Source of the DNA: Nitrososphaerota archaeon
Lineage (GTDB): Archaea; Thermoproteota; Nitrososphaeria; Nitrososphaerales; UBA183
Direction of reading: 5' to 3'
Assembly: GCA_029785685.1 (NCBI GenBank)
Contig: JAFLZE010000051.1
Location: 1-6,879 of the forward strand
Length of the DNA: 6,879 bases
In this document: one piece after another, positions 1 through 5,718 of the stretch
How the letters are laid out: each line of letters opens with the position of its first letter
Position numbering within the stretch: the stretch's first letter is position 1
The notes under the pieces: generated by a model
What the model saw: the letters and a program-made list of their open reading frames with translations, nothing else
The model's database searches: none
Told to the model about the DNA's origin: nothing
Position numbers and translations under genes: made by a program

Positions 1-874
1 CTTCGACGCGTCCCTCAGCGACGGGAAGCTCTTCGGGAGGGGCGCGGCCGACATGAAGGCGGGCTTGGCCGCGATGCTGAAGGCAATAGAGGCGGCCGCG
101 AAGAACAAGAAGCTGAAGCGCGGCCTCCTCTTCGTCGGCACCGCGGGGGAGGAGATGGGGTTCGAGGGGCTCAAGAGCGTCCTGGACCAGAGGCTCGTCG
201 GGGAGGGCTCGGCGATCTTCGGCGTCCTCGGCGAGCCCACCGGCCTGCGCCCAGTGAGGGCCCACAGGGGAGGCGCCACCTTCACCGTCACCTTCAGAGG
301 GAGCAGCGGCCACGCCAGCAAGCCAGAGCTGGGAGTGAACGCGATAGAGGAGTGCGCCCGCTTCGTCGACGGGCTCGCGGCCTGGTCCTCGGGCGTCGCA
401 GCGACGACCGACCCGGACCTAGGCGCGACCATCGCCACCCCCACGGTGGTCCGTGGCGGGACGAAGAGCAACGTCATCCCGGGGTCGTGCGAGCTCACCG
501 TGGACTCCAGGTGGATCCCAGAGCACGGCTCGGCCTTCGTAAAGAGGGGGCTCGAGTCGGTCGCGGACTCGCTCAGGAGGAAGGACAGGACGTTCGCCGC
601 GGAGGTCGAGATGCTCTACGAGACGCCAGCGCTCAAGCTTCCCCGCGACCATCCGGCGGTGGTGCTCGCGGAGTCGGCCAGCGGCGCGGCGTCCGAGACC
701 GCGGCATACGGTACGGAGGCTGCTCTCTACACGAAGCACGGGGTCCCGTCGGTGGTCCTCGGGCCTGGCAGCATCAAGCAGGCACACATGGTCGACGAGT
801 ACGTCAGGCTAAGCGAGGTGCAGAGGGCTCTCTCCATCTACGTCAAGATGATCGAGTCGGTCTGCCTGGCGTAG
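1..874 (+). CDS. M20-family metallo-amidohydrolase, acetylornithine deacetylase (ArgE)-like, 5'-truncated by the window
   Basis: A cytosolic dinuclear-zinc amidohydrolase of the ArgE/DapE (M20) family, which removes acyl groups from amino-acid amines. The gene enters from outside: reading from base 2 gives 290 residues, and an ATG at 53 is internal because the bridging-metal motif GRGAADMKAG straddles it. Visible in order (fragment numbering): metal Asp17; GTAGEE with the general-base/metal Glu pair at 50-51; GEPT with metal Glu78; the lid/dimerisation domain with SGHASKP (His104) and GGTKSNVIPG; and the C-terminal block TEAALYTKHGVPSVVLGPGS followed by the metal His262 (QAHMVDEY). That last block (LGPGS-QAH-DEY) resembles E. 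coli ArgE more than DapE. The first metal ligand pair (HxD) should lie upstream of the window. Alternatives are a LysK/DapE-like hydrolase or a dipeptidase. Catalytic residues in view are intact. It ends in TAG, 3 bp from the converging transporter gene. Confidence 0.88.
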   Translation, partial: FDASLSDGKLFGRGAADMKAGLAAMLKAIEAAAKNKKLKRGLLFVGTAGEEMGFEGLKSVLDQRLVGEGSAIFGVLGEPTGLRPVRAHRGGATFTVTFRGSSGHASKPELGVNAIEECARFVDGLAAWSSGVAATTDPDLGATIATPTVVRGGTKSNVIPGSCELTVDSRWIPEHGSAFVKRGLESVADSLRRKDRTFAAEVEMLYETPALKLPRDHPAVVLAESASGAASETAAYGTEAALYTKHGVPSVVLGPGSIKQAHMVDEYVRLSEVQRALSIYVKMIESVCLA

Positions 875-877
875 CGG

Positions 878-1639
878 TCACACGAAGACGAAGGCGCTCC
901 CGATCAGGAAGAGGATACCTGCCGCTACGGCGCCTATCGCGAGCGTCTCGAGGCCGCTCCTCCACGCCCTCCTGTTGACGATCCTCCCCTTCCACTCTCC
1001 GGCCGCGAACAGGAAGGCCAGGGACGAGACCACGGAGGCGGCGACGGCCTCGTGCCTTGAGGCCGCCACGTAGTACGGCACCAGCGGCACCAGCGCCCCC
1101 AGGAGGAAGGAAAGCCCTATCACGGAGCCGAGGGTGTACGGGTTCGGGAGGTTGTCCCTGTGGATGTGGACCTCGTTGGCGAGCATGTCCTCCAGGAACC
1201 GCTCCTTGTCCAGCGAGAGCCTCCTGACGACCATCTCTGCCTCGGGCTCGGTGAGGCCCTTCGCCATGTAGATCTGCTTGAGCTCCCATGCCTCCTCCTC
1301 CGGCTCGTTCTCGATCTCGTAGGCTTCTCTCTTTGAGTCCGCCTTGAACAGGTCGAATTCGGACCGCGCGCTGAGGACCCCTCCGAAGAACATCGAGACC
1401 GCCCCTGCGAGCATCGCCGCGAGGCCCGCGAACCTGATCAGGTCGATGTTCGCGACCGCCCCGCTGAACCCGGTAAGGAACGCCAGGTTGGTGACGAGTC
1501 CGTCGGAGAGCCCCAGGGCTGACGAGGAGATCAGGCCGCGCCCGCTTATGTGCGCGTGCCGCTCCACGAACTGGTCTGACGCGGCCAGGCCCCCGGCCCG
1601 TGTCCGGCCGTGCCCCTCGCCTTCGCGATCGCTTTCCAT
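878..1639 (-). CDS. VIT1/CCC1-family iron/manganese transporter
   Basis: A 253-residue membrane protein of the VIT1/CCC1 family, which moves Fe2+ or Mn2+ across membranes, usually by proton exchange. Five hydrophobic segments are visible, at about 36-58, 66-88, 168-192, 196-216 and 230-252. The first holds the family signature GLSDGLVTNLAFLTG with the pore Asp46; the second holds GAVSM (Met83) and SARSE (Glu94). Between helices 2 and 3 lies the expected cytosolic, Glu-rich metal-binding helical domain: EIENEPEEEAWEL (108-120), then KGLTEPEAE and FLEDMLANE with Met152 and Glu156. Length and order match the family. The first 30 residues are polar and not conserved. The ATG at 1639 lies 36 bp from a TATA-like box; an ATG 12 bp upstream is out of frame. 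The gene is divergent from the unknown-OsmC unit, with which it shares a 95-bp control region. Metal choice and direction of transport cannot be read from sequence. Confidence 0.9.
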   Translation of the reverse strand: MESDREGEGHGRTRAGGLAASDQFVERHAHISGRGLISSSALGLSDGLVTNLAFLTGFSGAVANIDLIRFAGLAAMLAGAVSMFFGGVLSARSEFDLFKADSKREAYEIENEPEEEAWELKQIYMAKGLTEPEAEMVVRRLSLDKERFLEDMLANEVHIHRDNLPNPYTLGSVIGLSFLLGALVPLVPYYVAASRHEAVAASVVSSLAFLFAAGEWKGRIVNRRAWRSGLETLAIGAVAAGILFLIGSAFVFV

Positions 1640-1656
1640 GCGGCGAGCTTCATTGA

Positions 1657-1695
1657 AACGCCCCCGCAGACCTTATAGGCGTTTCCGGGGGCGTT
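1657..1695. repeat. 10-bp perfect inverted repeat in the divergent promoter region (candidate operator)
   Basis: AACGCCCCCG at 1657-1666 is the exact reverse complement of CGGGGGCGTT at 1686-1695, with a 19-bp spacer containing the minus-strand TATA-like box. A second, offset pair reuses the same half: GAAACGCC at 1655-1662 and GGCGTTTC at 1678-1685. The motif (G)GCGTT(T) therefore occurs three times in about 40 bp, once inverted. Such arrangements are typical of dimeric-regulator binding sites between divergent genes, here the transporter and the unknown-OsmC unit. A transcript hairpin is less likely, because the repeat lies upstream of both predicted transcription starts. Confidence 0.6.
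1671..1679 (-). promoter_or_regulatory. TATA-like box of the VIT-type transporter gene
   Basis: On the minus strand this reads CCTATAAGG, centred 36 bp before the ATG at 1639. With the usual archaeal spacing of about 25 bp from box to transcription start, the mRNA would begin near 1650 and have a leader of about 10 nt. No clear Shine-Dalgarno sequence precedes the ATG, which fits a near-leaderless message. The box sits inside the loop of the inverted repeat at 1657-1695. Confidence 0.55.
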
Positions 1696-1714
1696 CAGCC
1701 TTATAACACTGAAC
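1693..1714. repeat. 6-bp inverted repeat bracketing the plus-strand TATA-like box
   Basis: GTTCAG at 1693-1698 and CTGAAC at 1709-1714 form a perfect inverted repeat whose 10-bp spacer is exactly the TATA-like box of the downstream unit. A protein bound here would compete with TBP/TFB. Six-base arms can arise by chance, so support comes mainly from the position. Confidence 0.4.
1699..1707 (+). promoter_or_regulatory. TATA-like box of the unknown-protein/OsmC unit
   Basis: CCTTATAAC is centred 32 bp before the ATG at 1735, placing the expected transcription start about 5-8 nt before the start codon. No convincing Shine-Dalgarno sequence stands before this ATG, in line with a short leader or none. 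The seven bases CCTTATA recur exactly at 1671-1677, within the opposing transporter promoter, 28 bp away. Confidence 0.6.
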
Positions 1715-1734
1715 CAGGGGGACCTCCTCCGACC

Positions 1735-2283
1735 ATGTCTCTCCTGGACAGAAGGGGCGAGTACTCGTGGCAGCCGACCACGCTCGCCGACGTCAAGATA
1801 ATCTTGGACAAGGGCACCGTGTCGTCGGGCGAGGACATCGGGATGACCGTGGGCTTCCGTGTGCTGGGGGGCCTGAGGGACTCCTTCACCCCGAGCGTGT
1901 GGACCCTGGCCTGGGAGGACAACGACAAGCTCGTCAGGCTGGCCATGGAGACGACCGTCTCCTCCGGAAAGAGGCTCGCGACCACCGGAAAGGAGGTGAG
2001 GAGGGCGAGGTTCTACTGGAGCAGGGACCCAGACCTCCCGTACAGGATATGGTCGGCGATCGTCAGAGAGGACGGTGGGGCGCCCATCATCCCGTCGAGC
2101 GCCGACGACGCGAGGGCCGAGTTCCTGGACGTCGTGAAGAGGTTCGAGATACCGGCAGGGTCCCTGGGGAAGGGGTCGCACCGGCTGACCGCGACCGTCG
2201 ACGTGAAGTGGGGCAGGAGGACGTACATCGAGAAGGGGAAGGCCTCCGCCAAGTCCAAGCCCGTCGAGGTAAAGGTGGAGTGA
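1735..2283 (+). CDS. Unrecognised beta-rich cytosolic protein, first gene of an OsmC unit
   Basis: I do not recognise this 182-residue protein. It has no signal peptide, no transmembrane segment and no cysteine, so it is probably a soluble cytosolic protein. The sequence alternates short hydrophobic stretches with turns (for example VKIILDKGTVSSGEDIGMTV and VWTLAWEDNDK). It ends with FEIPAGSLGKGSHRLTATV and then a W-x5-E-KG-A strand pattern, which resembles the last strands of an immunoglobulin-like or arrestin-like beta-sandwich. That fold is an inference from pattern only. The protein is rich in Lys, Arg, Asp and Glu. Coding status is supported by GC-rich third positions, a well-placed TATA-like box, and an end that overlaps the next gene by 4 bp. 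The overlap implies co-translation with OsmC, and the divergent partner is a metal transporter, so a role in redox or metal stress is possible but unproven. Confidence 0.8.
   Translation: MSLLDRRGEYSWQPTTLADVKIILDKGTVSSGEDIGMTVGFRVLGGLRDSFTPSVWTLAWEDNDKLVRLAMETTVSSGKRLATTGKEVRRARFYWSRDPDLPYRIWSAIVREDGGAPIIPSSADDARAEFLDVVKRFEIPAGSLGKGSHRLTATVDVKWGRRTYIEKGKASAKSKPVEVKVE
2266..2270 (+). promoter_or_regulatory. Ribosome-binding site fixing the OsmC GTG start
   Basis: GAGGT lies 9 nt before the GTG at 2280, inside the last codons of the preceding gene. It complements the 3' end of archaeal 16S rRNA and selects this GTG as the start; the open frame itself continues far upstream but is not OsmC-like there. 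Confidence 0.5.
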
Positions 2284-2720
2284 GCCACGAGACCACCACC
2301 TCGAAGGTCGAGGTGAAGTGGGTCGAGGAGGACGTCTTCGTGGCCAGCGACGGGGCCGGTCACTCGGTGGTCTTCGACTCGGGGCTCTCGAGGTCCAATG
2401 CGCACCCCAGGGGCATAGGCCCGATGAGCAACCTGCTCGCCTCCCTTGGGGCCTGCTCGGGGATGGACGTGGCGGCCATACTCCTGAAGAGGAAGCAGAA
2501 GCTCAGGTCCCTGACCGTCGAGGTCTCAGGGCAGCGCCCAAAGTACGGGTTCCCAAAGCCGTTCACCGAGGTCAGGGTCCTCTACCGGGTCGGAGGGGGC
2601 GGGCTGGACGAGAGGTACGTCAAGGAGGCCGTCACGGACAGCATGACGAAGTTCTGCAGCGTGGTGGCGACCATCGACAAGGGCGTCAAGGTCGACTACT
2701 CGTACGCGCTGGAGCCTTAG
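2280..2720 (+). CDS. OsmC/Ohr-family peroxiredoxin-like protein (YhfA-type)
   Basis: A 146-residue OsmC-superfamily protein, a cytosolic thiol peroxidase family that reduces organic hydroperoxides. Both hallmark cysteines are present: Cys59 in LGACSGMDVAAIL, and Cys126 in TKFCSVVATI, 67 residues apart. Just before the first is GIGPMSNLLASLGAC, the usual loop and start of the central helix. The pattern PMxxLLxxLGxCxGMD is closest to the YhfA-like branch rather than classical Ohr, and such members may act on small electrophiles or other substrates. The GTG start overlaps the preceding TGA (GTGA), giving a 4-bp overlap typical of translational coupling, and a GAGGT site precedes it; family similarity begins a few residues later. 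It ends in TAG at 2718-2720 and overlaps the stop of the converging dehydrogenase gene by 4 bp. Peroxidase activity is inferred from the paired cysteines. Confidence 0.9.
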   Translation: MSHETTTSKVEVKWVEEDVFVASDGAGHSVVFDSGLSRSNAHPRGIGPMSNLLASLGACSGMDVAAILLKRKQKLRSLTVEVSGQRPKYGFPKPFTEVRVLYRVGGGGLDERYVKEAVTDSMTKFCSVVATIDKGVKVDYSYALEP

Positions 2721-3748
2721 GGCGTCAGCACAATCTTCCCAAAGTGCTCGCTCTTCTCCATCCTCGCCTGGGCCTCGGCCGCCCTCTCCAGGGGCATGGC
2801 GATGTCGACGACCGGCCTGAGCCTCCTCTGCTTGAAGAGCTCGAGCACCCTCAACAGCTCGCCGCTCCCTCCCATGTAGCTCCCGTAGATCGTGATCTCC
2901 TTCGCGAACACGTACCTGATGTCCGTGACCGCGTCGTACCCCGTAGTCGCGCCGCAGGTGACTATCTTCCCTCCCTTGGCGGCCGCCCTCAGGCTCTCGT
3001 CCCATGTGGCCTTGCCGGGGTGCTCGACGACCACGTCCACCCCCCTCCCGTCGGTGTACCTGCGCGCCTCGTCGGCTACCTTCCCCGTCCTGTGGTTCAC
3101 CGTGTAGTCTGCGCCGAGCTCCACGGCCTTCTTCAGCTTCGAGTCCGTCCCCGCGGTCGCCACGACGTTGGCCCCGTAGGCCTTGGCCACCTGGATGGCC
3201 GCGACCCCTACCCCGGAGCCCGCGCCGAGGACGAGCACCGTCTCCCCCGGCTGGACCTTCGCCTTGGTTACCAGCATGTGATAGGCGGTGAGGAATACCA
3301 GGGGGACCGAGGCGGCCTGGACGAAGTCCATCCTCTCGGGCTTCGGGATGACGTTCCTCGTAGGGACGACGGCGAGCTCCGCGTAGCCGCCGTCGGATTG
3401 GTTACCGATTATGCCGTAGCGCCTGCACTGGTTGTCCGTCCCTGACAGGCACTTTTCGCACCTCCCGCACCCGAACCCGGGGCTGACTATCACCTCCATC
3501 CCCCTCTGGATGTCCCGCTCGCCGGGGGAGACCTCCTCGATCACCCCCGCGATGTCGCATCCAGGAATGTGCGGGAGAGGGGGGTCGGAGTATGGCGGCC
3601 CTATCCGCCCCCAGACGTCAAGGTGGTTCACCGAGCAAGCCTTCACCCTGACTAGCGCCTGGTCGGCGGCCCCTGGAGAGGGGTCTGGGGCATCCTCGTA
3701 GCGCAGCACCTCGGGCCCTCCGTGCTGGTGGAACCTGACGGCCTTCAT
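2717..3748 (-). CDS. Medium-chain dehydrogenase/reductase (zinc-type ADH-like) lacking the catalytic zinc site
   Basis: A 343-residue cytosolic NAD(P)-dependent oxidoreductase of the MDR superfamily. The N-terminal GroES-like domain (about 1-130) contains the structural-zinc lobe CGRCEKC...C (Cys94, 97, 100, 108). The Rossmann domain carries VLVLGAGSGVGVAAIQVAK (Gly175-Gly181), then the coenzyme-specificity strand VVATAGTDSK, which lacks the terminal Asp typical of NAD-preferring members and so hints at NADPH. The catalytic-zinc ligands of true alcohol dehydrogenases are missing: the usual Cys is Asn/His in SVNHLDVW (39-46), and GHE is replaced by PGCD (62-65). This combination is known for a zinc-ADH-like subgroup, so the enzyme is more likely a quinone/enoyl reductase or a similar C=C reductase than an alcohol dehydrogenase. 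The substrate is unknown. The ATG at 3748 lies 27 bp from a TATA-like box, implying a leaderless mRNA. Confidence 0.9.
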   Translation of the reverse strand: MKAVRFHQHGGPEVLRYEDAPDPSPGAADQALVRVKACSVNHLDVWGRIGPPYSDPPLPHIPGCDIAGVIEEVSPGERDIQRGMEVIVSPGFGCGRCEKCLSGTDNQCRRYGIIGNQSDGGYAELAVVPTRNVIPKPERMDFVQAASVPLVFLTAYHMLVTKAKVQPGETVLVLGAGSGVGVAAIQVAKAYGANVVATAGTDSKLKKAVELGADYTVNHRTGKVADEARRYTDGRGVDVVVEHPGKATWDESLRAAAKGGKIVTCGATTGYDAVTDIRYVFAKEITIYGSYMGGSGELLRVLELFKQRRLRPVVDIAMPLERAAEAQARMEKSEHFGKIVLTP

Positions 3749-3770
3749 GGGCCGACCTCGGCGGCGGCTC

Positions 3771-3779
3771 CCTTATACG
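3771..3779 (-). promoter_or_regulatory. TATA-like box of the dehydrogenase gene
   Basis: On the minus strand this reads CGTATAAGG, centred 27 bp before the ATG at 3748, so transcription would begin at or next to the start codon (leaderless). It lies in the 45-bp gap after the rhomboid gene, suggesting that the dehydrogenase has its own promoter even though the two genes are co-directional. It shares TATAAGG with the transporter promoter. Confidence 0.6.
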
Positions 3780-3793
3780 AGCTACCGTCCTCT

Positions 3794-4357
3794 TCACTCC
3801 GGCGGGCGGAGGCGGGTGAAGAGCAGCCCGAGCAGGAACCCGCCGGCTATCCCGAAGAGGTGGGCGTAGATGTTCACGCCGGGCCCCGAGCTCTCGACGA
3901 ATATGAACCCGGCATAGACGAGCGCGAGCGCGATGTTCACGGCGCTGTGGTTCCTCGCCGCGTACGAGCCTATCAGTCCGAAGATCGCTCCCGACGCCCC
4001 ACCCGTCTCGACGAACGAGGGCAGGAGGAACAGGGAGAGCGCGTTCCCGAGGAGCCCGGAGCCGAAGTAGATCGCAAGGTATTCGCCCCTTGAATACGAT
4101 ATCTCGTTGAGCCTCCCGAAGTAGTAGAGCGCTATCATGTTGAAGCCTATGTGGAAGATGTCGAAGTGGACGAACATCGCTGTGAAGACCTGCCAGTACG
4201 CCCCTGCGAAGAACAGCGAGCCGGTCTGCGCGAGCACGGTGTAGAACGGGCCTCCGCCTGCCACGAGCACGAGGTAGACCGCCACGTTCGCGGCTATCAG
4301 GGAGTAGGTGACGAGCATCGAGTACCTCTGGCCGTACTGCATGGGGGTGGGGAACAT
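3794..4357 (-). CDS. Rhomboid-family intramembrane serine protease
   Basis: A 187-residue polytopic membrane protease that cuts transmembrane helices of other proteins. It shows the minimal six-helix rhomboid core with almost no extra domain. Key residues are all present: His69 and Asn73 in FHIGFNM (oxyanion-hole side, helix 2), the nucleophile Ser122 in GGASGAIFGLIGS (helix 4), and catalytic His166 in AHLFGIAGGFLLG (helix 6). An aromatic-rich YWQVFTAMFVHF block precedes helix 2, as is common. The catalytic dyad is intact, so it is probably an active protease rather than a pseudoprotease. I chose the ATG at 4357; the codon just before it is an in-frame TTG at 4360, which would add one residue. 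Substrates cannot be predicted. The gene precedes the dehydrogenase on the same strand by 45 bp and is divergent from cdc6. Confidence 0.93.
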   Translation of the reverse strand: MFPTPMQYGQRYSMLVTYSLIAANVAVYLVLVAGGGPFYTVLAQTGSLFFAGAYWQVFTAMFVHFDIFHIGFNMIALYYFGRLNEISYSRGEYLAIYFGSGLLGNALSLFLLPSFVETGGASGAIFGLIGSYAARNHSAVNIALALVYAGFIFVESSGPGVNIYAHLFGIAGGFLLGLLFTRLRPPE

Positions 4358-4389
4358 CAACGCGGCTTCAGGCTGAGGCCTTCAGACAC

Positions 4390-4397
4390 CTTAAGAA
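4390..4397 (-). promoter_or_regulatory. Weak TATA-like box of the rhomboid gene
   Basis: On the minus strand the AT-rich stretch ATTCTTAA runs on into GG and is centred about 36 bp before the ATG at 4357. It is the only AT-rich stretch near the expected distance, but it departs from TATA consensus, so the call is tentative. Imperfect CTTCAG repeats at 4366-4371 and 4380-4385 lie between it and the gene. Confidence 0.3.
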
Positions 4398-4450
4398 TCC
4401 TTGGCACGCCCCGGAACGCACAACACTTTCACGCTACTCTCCCAATCACG

Positions 4451-4459
4451 GTTAAATAT
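4451..4459 (+). promoter_or_regulatory. cdc6: TATA-like box of cdc6
   Basis: GTTAAATAT is centred about 31 bp before the ATG at 4486, the normal distance for a transcript starting about 5 nt before the start codon. A GGAGGTG at 4465-4471 looks like a ribosome site but is 14 nt from the ATG and upstream of the predicted transcription start, so it is probably not used. The segment between box and gene is a pyrimidine-rich tract (4472-4481). Confidence 0.6.
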
Positions 4460-4485
4460 GAAGCGGAGGTGTTTTTCCTTCTGCG

Positions 4486-5640
4486 ATGAGCTTCCGCCAC
4501 CCCCTCTTCAGGAACGAGAGCGTGCTCGTCCCAGAACACGTCCCGGCGTCCACCCCACACCGCGGCGTCCAGATGAGGGCCCTCGAGGCGTACTTCCAGG
4601 GCGTCGCGGAGCGGTCCCAGAGCGTGAGCCAGACCGTGCTGCTACACGGCCCTGTGGGCAGCGGCAAGACGATGCTGACGAAGAAGCTCGGGGTCGTCCT
4701 AGAGAAGAAGGCCGCGAGCTACGGCAACAGGGTAAAGTTCCTTCACGTCAACTGCAGGATAGACCGGTCTCTGGTGGCGATCCTCAACAAGGGGCTCCGG
4801 GCGCTCGGGCACTCGTACCCTACGAGGGGGCTCAGCTTCGAGGAGCTGCTCCAGGCGCTCCTCGACGAGCTGAAGCGGGACAGGGTCCACCTGTTGGTGG
4901 CCTTCGACGAGGCGGACTCGCTGGTGGAGTCCGACCCGCCGTCGCTCTACACGATAACCCGGCTCAGGGAGGTGGCGTCGGACGAACAGGTCTTCTCCTC
5001 CCTCCTGATCTCAAAGACGCTCGACTATGTGAAGATGGTCGACCTGAGCACGCTCAGCTCGCTGAGCTGGAACACGGTGTCGCTCGACCCGTACTCCGCG
5101 GAGCAGCTCTACGACATCCTCCTCTCCAGGAGCCAGCAGGCGTTCTGCGAAGGGTGCGTCGACGACGGGGCGCTCCAGATGGCGGCGGAGCTGGCCAGCA
5201 TCTACGGCGACGCGCGGTACGCGATCGAGCTGATCTACAGGGCGGGTAAGCTGGCCGAGGTCGCGGAGGCTGACAAGGTGGCGCCTGAGCACGTGAGGCG
5301 CGCGAAGAGCGACCTCCCGCCTGAGTTCAGGAAGGAGGAGCTGGTCTACCTCGACAAGCACCAGCGGGTGATGCTCAAGGCAATCTCACGGGTGCTCAAG
5401 AAGAGCGACTCCGCGTTCGCGACGATCGGCGAGGTCGAGAAGAACTACAACGCGCTCTGCGAGTCGCTCGGGCTGGCCCCGAACCACCACACGCAGGTCT
5501 GGAACGACGTCAACGAGCTCGCCAGGAAGGGGATAATCGAGGCGCAGCTCTCCGGGAAGGGGTTCAGGGGGAGGACCACCATGATCGGCCTCTCGAGGGT
5601 CTCCGCCGGGCAGCTGGACGAGGTCCTCCAAGAGGCGTAG
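4486..5640 (+). CDS. cdc6: Orc1/Cdc6-family replication initiator (AAA+ ATPase with winged-helix domain)
   Basis: A 384-residue archaeal origin-binding ATPase that marks replication origins and helps load MCM. The N terminus RNESVLVPEHVPASTPHR is typical of the family. The AAA+ core has Walker A GPVGSGKT (55-62), Walker B LLVAFDEADSL (136-146) and sensor 2 GDARYAIEL (241-249). The C-terminal winged-helix domain (about 290-370) includes LAPNHHTQVWNDVNELARKG, a DNA-contacting recognition region, followed by a wing with GFRGRTT. Length is normal. An oddity is the sensor-1/box-VII stretch: family members usually have ISND and then DPRV-R/K-SSL, but here it is LLISKTLDYVKMVDLSTLSS, lacking the sensor Asn and the basic residues. 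Hydrolysis or oligomer contacts may therefore differ from canonical Orc1. The ATG at 4486 fits a TATA-like box 31 bp upstream. It ends in TAG, after which the same frame continues open into the next gene. Confidence 0.94.
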   Translation: MSFRHPLFRNESVLVPEHVPASTPHRGVQMRALEAYFQGVAERSQSVSQTVLLHGPVGSGKTMLTKKLGVVLEKKAASYGNRVKFLHVNCRIDRSLVAILNKGLRALGHSYPTRGLSFEELLQALLDELKRDRVHLLVAFDEADSLVESDPPSLYTITRLREVASDEQVFSSLLISKTLDYVKMVDLSTLSSLSWNTVSLDPYSAEQLYDILLSRSQQAFCEGCVDDGALQMAAELASIYGDARYAIELIYRAGKLAEVAEADKVAPEHVRRAKSDLPPEFRKEELVYLDKHQRVMLKAISRVLKKSDSAFATIGEVEKNYNALCESLGLAPNHHTQVWNDVNELARKGIIEAQLSGKGFRGRTTMIGLSRVSAGQLDEVLQEA

Positions 5641-5718
5641 AGGCGACGGGAGACGATAGCGACGAGCAAGACCCCGCAGGTCGAGGAGCTCTTCTCCTCT
5701 TACGGGCGGGTCAAGATA
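5641..5718 (+). other. Coding-like, in-frame upstream extension of the winged-helix gene, without an ATG/GTG/TTG start
   Basis: Between the cdc6 TAG (5638-5640) and the first ATG at 5719, the frame is open and encodes TPQVEELFSSYGRVKI just before that ATG. This looks like the first helix that normally precedes the ELNISEI winged-helix motif. Codons here are GC-ending like the genes around them. No canonical start occurs in the stretch. The best candidate is ATA at 5656, which would give MATSKTPQVEELF, with GGGAG at 5648-5652 three nt before it (rather close). Other readings are TAG read-through from cdc6, since the frame is the same, or an altered or misread base. Confidence 0.55.

Noticed and set aside
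352..978. Long plus-strand frame overlapping the deacetylase and the end of the transporter gene
   Set aside because: It has Arg/Gly-rich composition and no motif, and it lies out of frame over conserved M20 motifs; it is a shadow of the real gene.
2318..3445. A 375-codon open plus-strand frame opposite the dehydrogenase and overlapping OsmC
   Set aside because: Its translation is an Arg/Gly/Pro/His-rich low-complexity product typical of the wrong frame in GC-rich DNA; both genes it overlaps have strong family motifs.
3749..3793. Intrinsic terminator between the rhomboid and dehydrogenase genes
   Set aside because: There is no T-tract or stable GC stem followed by Ts on the minus strand; the gap is explained by the dehydrogenase promoter.
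4361..4485. Origin recognition box (ORB/mini-ORB) repeats upstream of cdc6
   Set aside because: I compared the gap with the known G-tract-bearing ORB pattern on both strands and saw no convincing or repeated match; kept only as a weak origin hypothesis.
4458..5249. ATG at 4458 opening a 263-residue frame that overlaps the cdc6 start, possibly an upstream ORF
   Set aside because: It lies within or just after the TATA-like box, upstream of the predicted transcription start, and its product is Arg/Pro-rich frame noise over the cdc6 Walker motifs.
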